Shown one piece after another: positions 1 through 8,243 of a stretch of DNA of 60,571 nt. The first letter of the stretch is position 1. Every line of letters begins with the position of its first letter. The notes under the pieces are model-generated. The model was not told the origin of the DNA. It worked only from the letters and a program-made list of their open reading frames with translations, and did not search any database. The position numbers were made by a program, and so were the translations under genes. Source of the stretch: an uncultured Clostridia bacterium (GTDB taxonomy: Bacteria > Bacillota > Clostridia > Christensenellales > CAG-138); the NCBI GenBank assembly GCA_937915925.1, contig CALGGM010000074.1:1-60571 (forward strand), written 5' to 3'.

Positions 1-82
1 GCGTCGTCTTGCCATGGTCTACGTGTCCGATCGTGCCGATGTTTACATGCGGCTTGGTACGTTCGAATTTTGCTTTTGCCAT
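1..82 (-). CDS. tuf: Elongation factor Tu, N-terminal start only (cut by window edge)
   Basis: Reading the minus strand from the ATG at 82-80 gives [20 protein letters not shown] followed by VDHGKTT, the invariant start of bacterial EF-Tu with the beginning of its GTP-binding P-loop (GHVDHGKT). An AAGGAG ribosome binding site lies at 90-95, seven bases before the start. EF-Tu delivers aminoacyl-tRNA to the ribosome in the cytoplasm. Only 27 codons are in the window; the rest lies to the left. A tRNA-Gly gene sits about 110 bases upstream on the same strand, so tuf may be cotranscribed with it, an arrangement known for tufB in other bacteria. Confidence 0.95.
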
Positions 83-190
83 TGTAGTTCTCCTTATAAA
101 AATATTTTGCATTTTTACCCGCAGAGCCTGCAATGGCAGCGGGCCGACCGTTATCATGTCGGTGATCGCCGAAGCCGAAGCTTCGGCTTT

Positions 191-264
191 TGGAGCGGGT
201 GGCGGGAATCGAACCCGTATAGCCGGCTTGGGAAGCCGGTGCTCTGCCACTGAGCTACACCCGC
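191..264 (-). tRNA. tRNA-Gly (anticodon CCC), CCA encoded
   Basis: The reverse complement folds as a full cloverleaf of 74 nt: acceptor GCGGGTG paired with CACCCGC, D arm with AGCTCAGTGGCAGAGC, anticodon stem CCGGC/GCCGG around loop TTCCCAA (anticodon CCC, reading GGG), T arm with GGTTCGATTCC, then discriminator T and an encoded CCA. It lies just upstream of tuf on the same strand. Confidence 0.95.
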
Positions 265-360
265 ATGCCTCCATGATAACGCTACTATTTTACTTGCTTT
301 TTTTGGAATTGTCAACGGATAAAAACGGTAATTGTCCGTCTTTTTCGCATAAACTGCACC

Positions 361-1056
361 ATGAAACGCATTTTCTCACTGCTCCTGTCCTTTTTTCTTC
401 TCGGCTGCGCCATGCCCGCAGCCCCGTGCGAGCCGTATACGCTGACCGCCGAGCCGCCCGCATACTTCGTGATCCTCGATTACGGACACGGCGGCGCGGA
501 CGTCGGGGCGATCGGCGTCGATACGGGCGTGTACGAATCCGATCTGAACCTGCTGATCGGCGAACGCGTCGCACGGGCGCTCGAGGATCGCGGGTGCTTT
601 GTGCTGCGCACCCGCACAAGCGCCGACGCGCTTGCCGACACGAAGCGCGACGACATGGCAAAACGCGGCGCGATCCTCTGCACCGAGGGCGCGGACTGCA
701 CCGTGTCGATCCATATGAATAAGTTCGGCGATCGCCGCGTCAAGGGACCGATGTGCTATTTTCAGGCGGGCGCCGACGAGGGGCAGGCGCTTGCGCAGTG
801 CGTGATCGACGCGCTGTGCGCCGCGCTCGGCAGGGACAGCCGCCTTGCGAACCCCGGCAACAACTATGTCACGCGCATCCCGTCCGTGCCGTCGGTGCTC
901 GTCGAATGCGGGTTTTTGAGCAATCCCGAGGACGAGCAAGCCCTGCAGGATCCCGATTATCAGCAGACGCTTGCCGACGCGATCGCGGACGGCGTGATCG
1001 CGTACCTTTCGGAACGCGCGCCGGTCAGCGAAGACGCCGCAGCGCAGGATCGGTAG
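361..1056 (+). CDS. N-acetylmuramoyl-L-alanine amidase (Amidase_3 / CwlD-like), lipoprotein
   Basis: 231 aa. It is predicted to cleave the amide bond between muramic acid and the stem peptide in peptidoglycan at the outer face of the membrane. Residues 1-16 form a lipoprotein signal with lipobox LLGC (C16). The zinc site of the Amidase_3 fold is readable: H43 in DYGHGG, E59 in VYESDLN, H118 in SIHMN, and the catalytic E182 in VECGFLSNPED. The length is that of a bare catalytic domain without cell-wall-binding repeats, as in CwlD-type enzymes that act on spore cortex; a sporulation role is inference only. Its last 32 bases overlap the 3' end of the convergent DHHW gene. Confidence 0.88.
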   Translation: MKRIFSLLLSFFLLGCAMPAAPCEPYTLTAEPPAYFVILDYGHGGADVGAIGVDTGVYESDLNLLIGERVARALEDRGCFVLRTRTSADALADTKRDDMAKRGAILCTEGADCTVSIHMNKFGDRRVKGPMCYFQAGADEGQALAQCVIDALCAALGRDSRLANPGNNYVTRIPSVPSVLVECGFLSNPEDEQALQDPDYQQTLADAIADGVIAYLSERAPVSEDAAAQDR

Positions 1057-2134
1057 CGAGCGTTTTCAGCGAACAGACGCAGACGAGCGTGTCGACGTGC
1101 TCGGCGGCGATCAGCTCGCGGACCGTGCCGCGGTAAAAGCGCGGATCGATCATGATCACGGTCCTGTAATGCGGCAGCAGCAGCGGAACGAGCGCGTTTG
1201 CGAACGAGTCCTTCACGATCAGCACGACGCCCTCCGCGCCGTCCGACAGGTTCTGAATGCGTACCGTCCCGTGGTTTCCGTTCAGGAAGACGTTGTAGGG
1301 ATCGTAGGAATCCAGCGCTTCGCGAAAATACAGATCGGTGCGAAGCGGCTCCTCATCGATCTGCACCGTGTACGCACAGTCCGGCAGGGGGAAGCGGATT
1401 GCTTCGTGCGAGGTCAGCCACAGCGCGCTTCGCGAAAGCGTCGAGCCGTGAAAGTCCGGATCGCTCTCGTACGCGATCGCGTCGTTGGGGATCGCTTCCT
1501 TTCCGCAGGCGGCGAGAAGCTTTGCATACGCCGCGTACGCGCCGTCCACGTTCCAGTGGTTGTCCGTCCGATAAAATCGGTCCCCGCCGCCCTCGCACAG
1601 CGCGTCCCAAAGGTTTACGACGGTGAGGTTCGGGTACGAATCCATCTCACCGAGCAGCTGATCGTCCCGATAGCCGCCGCGAAGATATGCGGGAAGCGAG
1701 TCCCTTGCGGCGTATCCGGCGCTCGGGGGAACGACCATGTACAGCGGCAAACCCTCCTCCTCCGAAAGCCGGTCGAGGCGTTTCAGGTTTTCCGTAAGCA
1801 CGGTCCGGTTGGCTTCGCCGTCGCGCACGGGGCTTTCGACAAGCTGCCCGCTGCGCGTGCGGTAGATCTCATCGAGTCCGACGGTGCCGGTCCCGAGCCG
1901 CATGTACGCGCTGACGCCGGTCAGGACGTTGCGCAGGATAAGGTGGTCGGAGAAGTAGTTTTCAAAATCGTCATCCCATGTCCAGTCGTTCAGGGAGACC
2001 GCGTCCGCCTTCGGAAACGCACTGAGCACGCGACGCTCGGCGGAGGAGAACGTCGTGCCGAGGCAGAACAGCGTGCCGACAAACCCGAAGGCGAGGATGA
2101 GAAAGAACGCGATCGGAAGAATGTGTTTTCGCAT
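1025..2134 (-). CDS. DHHW-family protein (AlgX/AlgJ-like partner of an O-acyltransferase)
   Basis: 369 aa with one N-terminal signal anchor (about residues 5-27). The SGNH-like fold of the AlgX/AlgJ group is indicated by RTDNHWNVDGAYAAY near residue 189, the DHHW-type motif with its catalytic Asp/His, and by FYRGTVRELI near the C-terminus. In known systems such proteins transfer acetyl groups outside the membrane onto a polysaccharide after an MBOAT protein has exported them. The gene is the last of a four-gene minus-strand cassette (SGNH, DUF4358, MBOAT, DHHW) and starts 9 bases after the MBOAT gene. The polymer acylated is unknown. Its 3' end overlaps the facing amidase gene by 32 bases. 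Confidence 0.82.
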   Translation of the reverse strand: MRKHILPIAFFLILAFGFVGTLFCLGTTFSSAERRVLSAFPKADAVSLNDWTWDDDFENYFSDHLILRNVLTGVSAYMRLGTGTVGLDEIYRTRSGQLVESPVRDGEANRTVLTENLKRLDRLSEEEGLPLYMVVPPSAGYAARDSLPAYLRGGYRDDQLLGEMDSYPNLTVVNLWDALCEGGGDRFYRTDNHWNVDGAYAAYAKLLAACGKEAIPNDAIAYESDPDFHGSTLSRSALWLTSHEAIRFPLPDCAYTVQIDEEPLRTDLYFREALDSYDPYNVFLNGNHGTVRIQNLSDGAEGVVLIVKDSFANALVPLLLPHYRTVIMIDPRFYRGTVRELIAAEHVDTLVCVCSLKTLATDPALRRLR

Positions 2135-2143
2135 ACGCCCTCC

Positions 2144-3544
2144 TCAGAAACGGAAATAGATAAAGGGATTGTAGCTCTGCCGGACCAAAGCGGCGACGCA
2201 GAGCACGAACAGGACGAGCAGCAGGACCGTGCGAAGCGCGGACGCGAATGCGGGCGCTTTTTTCGAAAGCAGCCGGTATGCCCTCACGGGCAGGAACCCT
2301 GCGCACAGCCCGCCGAGCAGCACCCACACCCAATAGCTTCCGACGACGGACAGCGCGTCGCGCCCGATCCACACGCCGGAGAACGTGAACATGCCGTCGA
2401 AATAGCGGATCAGCTCGGACGGATCGTCGAAGTAGAAGATCACAAAGGACACGGTGAAGATCAGCGGGAGCAGGATGCGCTTGATCCAAAGCGGGATCCG
2501 TTCGATCACGCCGCGCAGAAGGAACCGCTCGAGCACGAGGAACACCCACGCGAACAGCCCCCACAGCACAAAGGTGATGCTCGGACCGTGCCAGAGCCCG
2601 GTCAGGCTCCACACGATCAGCATGTTGAGGACGGTGCGCGCGGTCCCCTTGCGGTTTCCGCCGAGCGGGATATAGACGTAATCGCGGAAAAAGCCGGTCA
2701 GCGACATGTGCCATCTGCGCCAGAACTCGGTCACCGAGGTCGCGGCGTAGGGGTGGTCGAAGTTCTCCGGAAAGGTGAAGCCCATCATCCCGCCGAGGCC
2801 GATCGCCATGTCGGAGTAGCCGGAGAAATCAAAGTAGATCTGGAGCAAAAAGCAGAACGCCCCGAACCAGCAGCCGAGGATGCCGTTCTCCTGCGGATGC
2901 ACGGAAAGGTACTGCCATGCCTCCGCGACGATGTTTCCGATCAGCACCTTTTTCGAAAGTCCGATCAGAAACCGTGCGACCCCGCGGGATACGCCGTCGG
3001 GATCGATGCGGCGCGTGCCACCCCAAAATCCGAGGATTTGCTCCTCCAGATCGGTGTAGCGCACGATCGGACCCGCGATCAGCTGCGGGAACATGGTGAT
3101 GTACGTCGCGAAGATCAGGGGATTTTTGCGCGGCTGCGTCTTGCCGCGGGACACGTCGATCACGTACGACATCGCCTGAAACGTGAAAAAGGAAATGCCG
3201 AGCGGCAGCGCGGTCGGGAAGAACCCGAGCATCGGAAGCCGCAGGACCTTGACGCAGAACGGCGTGAAATACTTATAGAACAGCAGAGACAGCATGTCGA
3301 ACACGATCGCGAGGATCAGAAACAGCCGCTTGTGCGCGGGCTTTTTTTCGATCAGGAGCGAAAGAACGTGGTTGATCGCGATCACGGCGAGCATCAGGGG
3401 CAGGTATTTGAGCTCGCCCCAGCTGTAAAAGATCAGGCTTGCGAGCAGCAGAAACAGGACCCGCGCCTTTCCGCGCAGCAGATAATAGAGCAGAAAGAAG
3501 ATCGGGAGAAAAAAGAAGATGAAGCTGATCGAGGAAAAGACCAT
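2144..3544 (-). CDS. MBOAT family membrane O-acyltransferase (AlgI/DltB-like)
   Basis: 466 aa polytopic membrane protein with about 10-12 hydrophobic segments starting at the N-terminus (ISFIFFFLPIFFLLYYLL). MBOAT signatures are visible: DFSGYSDMAIGLGGMMGF, WRRWHMSLTGFFRDYVYIPLGGNR, and the catalytic histidine in LTGLWHG near residue 318. In AlgI- and DltB-type systems the protein moves an acyl group, usually acetyl, across the membrane onto an extracellular acceptor. It is flanked by a DUF4358 lipoprotein upstream and a DHHW protein downstream, a recurrent set in Clostridia that points to O-acetylation of a surface polysaccharide. The start is the ATG shortly after the DUF4358 stop. The specific polymer cannot be told from sequence. 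Confidence 0.92.
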   Translation of the reverse strand: MVFSSISFIFFFLPIFFLLYYLLRGKARVLFLLLASLIFYSWGELKYLPLMLAVIAINHVLSLLIEKKPAHKRLFLILAIVFDMLSLLFYKYFTPFCVKVLRLPMLGFFPTALPLGISFFTFQAMSYVIDVSRGKTQPRKNPLIFATYITMFPQLIAGPIVRYTDLEEQILGFWGGTRRIDPDGVSRGVARFLIGLSKKVLIGNIVAEAWQYLSVHPQENGILGCWFGAFCFLLQIYFDFSGYSDMAIGLGGMMGFTFPENFDHPYAATSVTEFWRRWHMSLTGFFRDYVYIPLGGNRKGTARTVLNMLIVWSLTGLWHGPSITFVLWGLFAWVFLVLERFLLRGVIERIPLWIKRILLPLIFTVSFVIFYFDDPSELIRYFDGMFTFSGVWIGRDALSVVGSYWVWVLLGGLCAGFLPVRAYRLLSKKAPAFASALRTVLLLVLFVLCVAALVRQSYNPFIYFRF

Positions 3545-3553
3545 GCGAGCCTG

Positions 3554-4015
3554 TCAGCGCAGCGCGTCCGTATAAACCTTGTAGAGCGCGGAGGCGTCGT
3601 CGGAGACGATCACGAGAACGCGGCAGCCGCTGCGTTCGATGCGCGCGTCGGAAAGCTTCGGGTACTCCTCCGGCATGTACTCCCGATAGGTTTCCGCCTG
3701 CCGCGCGATCTGCTCGCGCAGGAGCGCTTCGATTTCGATCGCGTAGGTTTCGTCGTTCGTTTCCGCAAACAGGAACTCGTCGGCGAGCAGACCGTCCGCG
3801 GACGCGTAGTTCACAAGCTGTTTGCACGCGTCGGGATCGATGCCGTAATAATCGAGGACCGCGTCCCCGCTGCGGCGCATCATCTCGGGAAACGTGCCGA
3901 GCGCCGCCATCTTTTCATACAGCGCCTCGCCGTCGATCGCGGCGTCGGCCCCTGTGCAGGCGAACGCGCCGAGCAGCAGGATCGCCGTAAGTACAAACAA
4001 AAGAGCCTTTTTCAT
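3554..4015 (-). CDS. DUF4358-like lipoprotein
   Basis: 153 aa. The N-terminus is a lipoprotein signal (MKKALLFVLTAILLLGAFAC, lipobox cysteine at 20). The rest matches my memory of the DUF4358 family, small exported proteins seen beside MBOAT and SGNH genes in Clostridia; motifs include YGIDPDACKQLVNYAS, a conserved run of acidic residues (ADEFLFAETND) and CRVLVIVSDDA. No catalytic residues are known, and a helper role in the surface acylation cassette is inferred only from context. It starts 3 bases after the SGNH gene stop and ends 9 bases before the MBOAT start, consistent with one transcript. Confidence 0.75.
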   Translation of the reverse strand: MKKALLFVLTAILLLGAFACTGADAAIDGEALYEKMAALGTFPEMMRRSGDAVLDYYGIDPDACKQLVNYASADGLLADEFLFAETNDETYAIEIEALLREQIARQAETYREYMPEEYPKLSDARIERSGCRVLVIVSDDASALYKVYTDALR

Positions 4016-4018
4016 ACG

Positions 4019-4951
4019 TTAATGATCCTCCGGTTTCCATGTTCCAGCATAATATTCGTCGCGCGCGCAGCTTCGCAGCAGGCGCACCCAGATCGCCTTG
4101 CCCGCGTTGTTCAGATGAAAGCGGTAATCCTGCGCGCTGTATTCGTATTTCAGATAGCCGTCCCCGTCCCGCACAAGGTCCGCAAGCTCCAGATAGACGT
4201 ACCCGTGCTCCTCGCAGAACGCGCGAAGCCGCTCGTTTGCCGCCTTGTTGGTCTCATAATCGACGCCCACCTGCGCCGCGTAGTCCTTGACCATCGGCAT
4301 CAGGGAATGCACGTAGATCTTCAGATCGGGATGGTCCGCCCTGACCGCGTCGATGAACTGCCCGTAGACCTCGATCAGCTCGTCGATGCCGAACCAGCGC
4401 AGATTGCTGACGCCCAGCATGATGAACAGGCGCTTTGCCTGCACTTCGTCCACGATCTCGGACGCGGTCAGATAGTGCTTGCGAAACTTCAGCTCCGCTT
4501 CGCGCTCGTGCCGCTCGGCAGCCGCCGCCTTTTTCAGAGTCAGCGCGCTCGCGCCGACCAGCTGCATCCCGTCGAGACAGACGTGTCCCTTGTCCGTTTC
4601 CGAAAGAACGTATGCGGAAAGCCCCGACACCAGCGAATCGCCGATCATCACCGAGCCTTCGAACCACGCGTCGAGCGCGCCGGCGTCAAGGTCCCCGTCG
4701 CTGATCGGCGCCACGGTCGGCGCGGGCGTTTCGTCCGGGACCGCAGCGGATTGCCCGTCCGGGACCGCCGCGGGCGGCTCGGTCTGCGGCGTCTGGGAAG
4801 GCGCGGCGGTCGGATCCGGTACCTGGGTGTCCGCAGGCGCAGGCGAAGAGAGACCCGCTTCCTGCCCGGTCCCCACATTCGCGCAGGACAGGCAAAGCAG
4901 CAGGCACAGAATCAACAGAACCGATCGACGCATTTTCCGAACAACCTTCAT
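4019..4951 (-). CDS. SGNH/GDSL-type esterase lipoprotein
   Basis: 310 aa. The signal peptide carries lipobox LSCA near residue 24, followed by a low-complexity Pro/Ala/Thr linker (about residues 30-85) that would hold the catalytic domain off the membrane. Block I is MIGDSLVSGLSAYV with the nucleophilic serine; the C-terminal block is DYRFHLNNAGKAIW with the Asp/His pair. Such enzymes add or remove acyl groups on carbohydrates. It is the first gene of the minus-strand cassette with DUF4358, MBOAT and DHHW. Acetyltransfer or deacetylation of a wall or capsular polymer is the likely job; the substrate is unknown. Confidence 0.82.
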   Translation of the reverse strand: MKVVRKMRRSVLLILCLLLCLSCANVGTGQEAGLSSPAPADTQVPDPTAAPSQTPQTEPPAAVPDGQSAAVPDETPAPTVAPISDGDLDAGALDAWFEGSVMIGDSLVSGLSAYVLSETDKGHVCLDGMQLVGASALTLKKAAAAERHEREAELKFRKHYLTASEIVDEVQAKRLFIMLGVSNLRWFGIDELIEVYGQFIDAVRADHPDLKIYVHSLMPMVKDYAAQVGVDYETNKAANERLRAFCEEHGYVYLELADLVRDGDGYLKYEYSAQDYRFHLNNAGKAIWVRLLRSCARDEYYAGTWKPEDH

Positions 4952-5421
4952 AATACAATACTATAGCATACGTCCCGACAAAAAACCAGTTCTATTTCGC
5001 CCGCCGCGGAACATATTTTCGGCAAACCGAACAGAGTGTCGGGAAGGGTGGCAGAACGCCCTTTCTCTTCTATACTTCGCTTCGCTCCGTTATCTAACAT
5101 GGAATTCGCGCGCTCTTGCCTCCCCTGTGCAAGGGGAGGTGGCAGCCGTAGGCTGACGGAAGGGTTGTTGCGTGCAGATACACCGGCTTTACAACCCCTC
5201 AGTCTCGGTAAACCTCGACAGCTCCCCTTGCACAGGGGAGCCAAGTAACAAAAAGGCGGAGAATTGATGAGTTCCCTCCGTCCGTTCATTTTGTTTGAAA
5301 TCCGCCCTTTTGAGAGCACCTCTTCTTGCGTCCTTTCAACCGGCCGTTGAACAGAAGATCGCCGTCCATGCGGGCGGCGACCTCCTGTTTTCATATGGGA
5401 AGGGAATCAGAAGAATGCGGA
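4952..5421. other. Gene-free interval with one palindromic element and possible terminator hairpins
   Basis: No credible coding frame. It contains the family A element at 5117-5246. On the minus strand, downstream of the VOC genes, AAAAGGGCGGA (from 5314) can pair with TCCGCCTTTTT (ending near 5248) and would end in a T run, a plausible but wide-looped terminator. A 14-bp imperfect hairpin at 5350-5392 has no convincing T run on the minus strand. The left edge holds the promoter region of the SGNH cassette, with an AT-rich patch near 4955-4972. Confidence 0.4.
5117..5246. repeat. Palindromic element, family A (copy 1)
   Basis: Two inverted arms: TTGCCTCCCCTGTGCAAGGG at the left and the complementary TTGCACAGGGGAGCCAA at the right, enclosing GGTTGTTG and CAACCCCTC arms that also pair. 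The same modules recur at 20517-20640, 22381-22433, 28455-28617, 28999-29229, 31552-31583 and 42676-42783. The element does not code. Confidence 0.75.
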
Positions 5422-6699
5422 TTAAAAGTCCTTCTTCGGCCAGAACAGGGAGAGCTTGTCGATGTGCTCCTCCGTCATGCCCTCGAAGCCGGATTCGGGA
5501 TCGGTCCAAGTGCGGGTCGGCGGGACCTTCCACAGCGTGTACACATTGCCGAACGGATCGGAAACCGGGAACGCGCTCGACCAGGTGTCCTTCTCGGGCA
5601 GCTCGCCGATCAGCGTGCCGCCGAGCGCGAGGATCTTGTCGACCGTGGTCTTCGGCGGCTGATCCATGTGGATCTCCACCATGAAGCCGATGTCGGGCAG
5701 CTCGCCCTCGCTGTAGTTTGCCATAAAGTTCATATGACCCGGCACGAGGCCCTCGTAGTCATAATAGCTCGGACCGGTGGCGATCAGAAGACCCGGATGC
5801 GGATCGCCTGCGGGCTTGCCGCCTGCGGTCTCAGGGAGCTCGATCATATCCCAGCGGAACAGATCGACCCAGAATTTCTGGAAGCGCCTGAAGTCCTTAT
5901 AGCCCATCAGACCGAAGCGGAGACGTCCGTGCAGATCCTTCGGCGGGAAGGTCTTCGGACGGCGGCCCGGGTATGCGGGGACGGGTCCCTGATTCTTCAC
6001 GCCGTTGCGGTACATCTGCGGATATTCGCGCACGTCCCAGTTGTTCTGGTTTTCCGGCGCGTTCCAGTCGAGGTCCTTCGGCGATTCGACGACGTAGAAC
6101 GGGTTGCCCTCGGAGTCCTCGAGCACCGCGAACAGCTTGCCTTCCTCGTTCGTGTACGCCTCGCGCAGAACCTTGCCGCCGTAGGGGATCACCTTTTCCG
6201 AGATGTCGGCAATGCTGTCGACCTCGACGACGATCTTCGGGTTTCTGCCGGTCGGATCGTTCTTCTTTGCCTTCATGTAGGCATAGCCGAACGACGGGAA
6301 CATCGGCTCCCAGTTGTTCCAGCCGGGACCGGTCGCCGCGAACATCGTGGGATCCTCCGCTGCGGCGTTCTCGACGGGGATGATGTCCCAGCCGAAGACG
6401 TCCTCGAAGAACTTCTTCGCAAGCGCCGCATCGTCATACGGGACGACGCCGTAGCGCACCTGACCGTGACGGGTGTGCGCCGGGAACTGCTTGCAGGGAT
6501 GGAAGGAAATATCGTACGGATCGCGGTTGGGATCCGGCTCCGCGGGATCGACGTGGATGCGGCGGTTCTGGAAATCGTCGATGAACGGCTCTTCTAAAAG
6601 GATCGTCGACGCGCAGTACGGGCAGACCTTGACGAGATCGCTTTCCTCGAGATCCCATGCGGATCCGCAGGTGAAGCAGGTTTGGATCTTCTTTGCCAT
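5422..6699 (-). CDS. Zinc-ribbon + tandem VOC/glyoxalase-domain protein (paralogue 1 of 3)
   Basis: 425 aa, cytoplasmic, no signal peptide. Residues 1-35 hold a zinc ribbon (C8-x2-C11 and C26-x2-C29). A signature RRIHVDP follows near residue 47. Two VOC-like modules come next: module 1 begins with TRHGQVRYGVV and carries FFEDVFGWDII and DSEGNPFYVVE; module 2 begins with DLHGRLRFGLM and carries FWVDLFRWDMIELP, GHMNF, VEIHM and DPFGNVYTLW. VOC proteins bind a metal and include dioxygenases, glyoxalases and resistance proteins; the two-module shape resembles the CFP30B-like group. The reaction is unknown, and the zinc ribbon fusion is unusual to my knowledge. It is 32 bases downstream of paralogue 2 and surely cotranscribed with it. 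Confidence 0.75.
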   Translation of the reverse strand: MAKKIQTCFTCGSAWDLEESDLVKVCPYCASTILLEEPFIDDFQNRRIHVDPAEPDPNRDPYDISFHPCKQFPAHTRHGQVRYGVVPYDDAALAKKFFEDVFGWDIIPVENAAAEDPTMFAATGPGWNNWEPMFPSFGYAYMKAKKNDPTGRNPKIVVEVDSIADISEKVIPYGGKVLREAYTNEEGKLFAVLEDSEGNPFYVVESPKDLDWNAPENQNNWDVREYPQMYRNGVKNQGPVPAYPGRRPKTFPPKDLHGRLRFGLMGYKDFRRFQKFWVDLFRWDMIELPETAGGKPAGDPHPGLLIATGPSYYDYEGLVPGHMNFMANYSEGELPDIGFMVEIHMDQPPKTTVDKILALGGTLIGELPEKDTWSSAFPVSDPFGNVYTLWKVPPTRTWTDPESGFEGMTEEHIDKLSLFWPKKDF

Positions 6700-6731
6700 A
6701 ATCGTTTCCTTTCTTATTTATGCTGCGTGTC

Positions 6732-8015
6732 TCAGAAGCTCTTCGGCGGCCAGAACAGGGAGAGCTTGTCGATGTGCTCTTCGCTCATGTCCTTCCAGCC
6801 GGATTCGGGGTCGGTCCAGGTGCGCGTGTCGGGGCACTTCCAGAGTTTGTAGACGTTGCCGAACGGGTCCGCGACCGGGAACATGCTCGCCCAGTTGTCC
6901 GCCTCGGGGATCTCGCCGATCAGCTTGCCGCCGAGCGCAAGGATCTTGTCGACGGTGACCTTCGGGCTCTCCGTCATGCGGATTTCGATGACGAACTCGA
7001 CGTCCGGCACGGTCTCCTCGTCGGTGTGCGTCGCCATGAAGTTCATATGGCCCGGCACAAGACCTTCGTAATCGTAGTAGCTCGGACCGGTCGCCGCGAT
7101 CAGCGTCGGGTTCTCCGCGCCCTCTTCCTTGCCGCCTGCGCTGCCGGGCAGTTCGATCATATCCCAGCCGAACAGGTCGATCCAGAACTTCTGCCAACGG
7201 CGGAAATCCTTATAATAGATGTTGCCGAAGCGGAGACGTCCGTGCAGATCCTGTTCGGGGAACTTCTTCGGCGGGCGGCCGATGTATTCCGGCACTTTGC
7301 CCTGATTCTTGAGACCCTCGCGATACATCTGCGGGTACTCGCGCACGTCGAAGTTGACCTGGTTTTCCGGCGCGTTCCAGTCGAGCCCTTCGGGCGTCTG
7401 GGTCAGATAGAACGGGTTGCCCTCGGAGTCCTCGGCGATCGCGTAGACGACGCCCTCCACGTTGGTGTACTTGCCTTTCAGGATCTTGCCACCGTAGGTG
7501 GGAATCTTCTGAAGGATCTCGTCGAGATCGTCGACCTCCACGAGGAACTTCGGGTTCTTGCCCTCGACGTCCTTTTTCTTGGATTTCAGATAGGCATAGG
7601 TGAAGGAGGGGAACATCGGCTCCCAGTTGTCGAAGCCGTCGCCGGTCGCCGCGAAGTACAGCGGTTCGGGATTGTTCGGGTCCTCGCCCTTTGCGAGCAC
7701 GATGTCCCAGCCGAACACATCCTCATAGTATTTCTTGGCGAGCGCGGGATCGTCGTAGCCGAGCACCGCTCTGCGCGCCTGACCGTGACGGGTGTGCGCC
7801 GGGAATGCTTTTGCGTGATGGAAGGATACGTCATACTTGTCCCAGTTGGGGTCGGGAAGAATGGGATCGACATGGATGCGGCGATCGTCAAAGCTGGTGA
7901 TGAAGGGTTCCTCGAAGATGATGCTCTTGCCGCAATACGGGCATACGCTCGGCGCGACTTCCTCTTCCAGATCGTAGGCGGTTCCGCAGGTGAAGCAGGT
8001 GTAGATTTTTCTCAT
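6732..8015 (-). CDS. Zinc-ribbon + tandem VOC/glyoxalase-domain protein (paralogue 2 of 3)
   Basis: 427 aa with the same plan as its neighbours: zinc ribbon C7-x2-C10 and C25-x2-C28, the RRIHVDP signature, VOC module 1 (TRHGQARRAVL, YYEDVFGWDIV, DSEGNPFYLTQ) and VOC module 2 (DLHGRLRFGNI, FWIDLFGWDMIELPG, GHMNF, VIEIRM, DPFGNVYKLW). The last acidic position of module 1 is Glu in paralogue 1 but Gln here, so metal coordination may differ. An AAAGGAAG ribosome binding site precedes the ATG. Upstream (8020-8190) is a short gene-free stretch with a possible promoter, TTGTGA-17-TATTGT on the minus strand, after the terminator of paralogue 3. The substrate is unknown. Confidence 0.75.
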   Translation of the reverse strand: MRKIYTCFTCGTAYDLEEEVAPSVCPYCGKSIIFEEPFITSFDDRRIHVDPILPDPNWDKYDVSFHHAKAFPAHTRHGQARRAVLGYDDPALAKKYYEDVFGWDIVLAKGEDPNNPEPLYFAATGDGFDNWEPMFPSFTYAYLKSKKKDVEGKNPKFLVEVDDLDEILQKIPTYGGKILKGKYTNVEGVVYAIAEDSEGNPFYLTQTPEGLDWNAPENQVNFDVREYPQMYREGLKNQGKVPEYIGRPPKKFPEQDLHGRLRFGNIYYKDFRRWQKFWIDLFGWDMIELPGSAGGKEEGAENPTLIAATGPSYYDYEGLVPGHMNFMATHTDEETVPDVEFVIEIRMTESPKVTVDKILALGGKLIGEIPEADNWASMFPVADPFGNVYKLWKCPDTRTWTDPESGWKDMSEEHIDKLSLFWPPKSF

Positions 8016-8187
8016 GTGATTCTTCCTTTCTGTAAAAATATGATTTGGATGTGAGTTTTTATCCTTTTTCTGATTTTACAATACCGATTTGCCGCACACT
8101 TCACAAGTTATAAAGCATGGAAAAGGTATCGAAATGTGAACGCCTTTCGGATATGTAACAAGAATTGAAAACGGAAAAACGAATTCT

Positions 8188-8220
8188 AACAAAAAAGACC
8201 GCCCGAATTTCGGACGGTCG
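8188..8220 (-). terminator. Intrinsic terminator of the third VOC gene
   Basis: On the minus strand GACCGTCCG-AAATT-CGGGCGGTC (8219 to 8197) forms a 9-bp stem with one G-T pair, followed by TTTTTT at 8196-8191. It lies about 25 bases after the stop of the upstream paralogue, so the three VOC genes form two transcripts. Confidence 0.85.
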
Positions 8221-8243
8221 ATTTATAAATATGCAATTTGTGA

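Noticed and set aside
1097..4966. A 1289-codon open frame on the plus strand
   Set aside because: It runs antisense through four convincing minus-strand genes, has no family-like motifs and is rich in Arg, His and Asp, as expected for shadow frames in GC-rich DNA.
5350..5392. A 14-bp hairpin as terminator of the VOC operon
   Set aside because: The stem has mismatches and there is no T run on the minus strand; it is listed only inside the gene-free interval.
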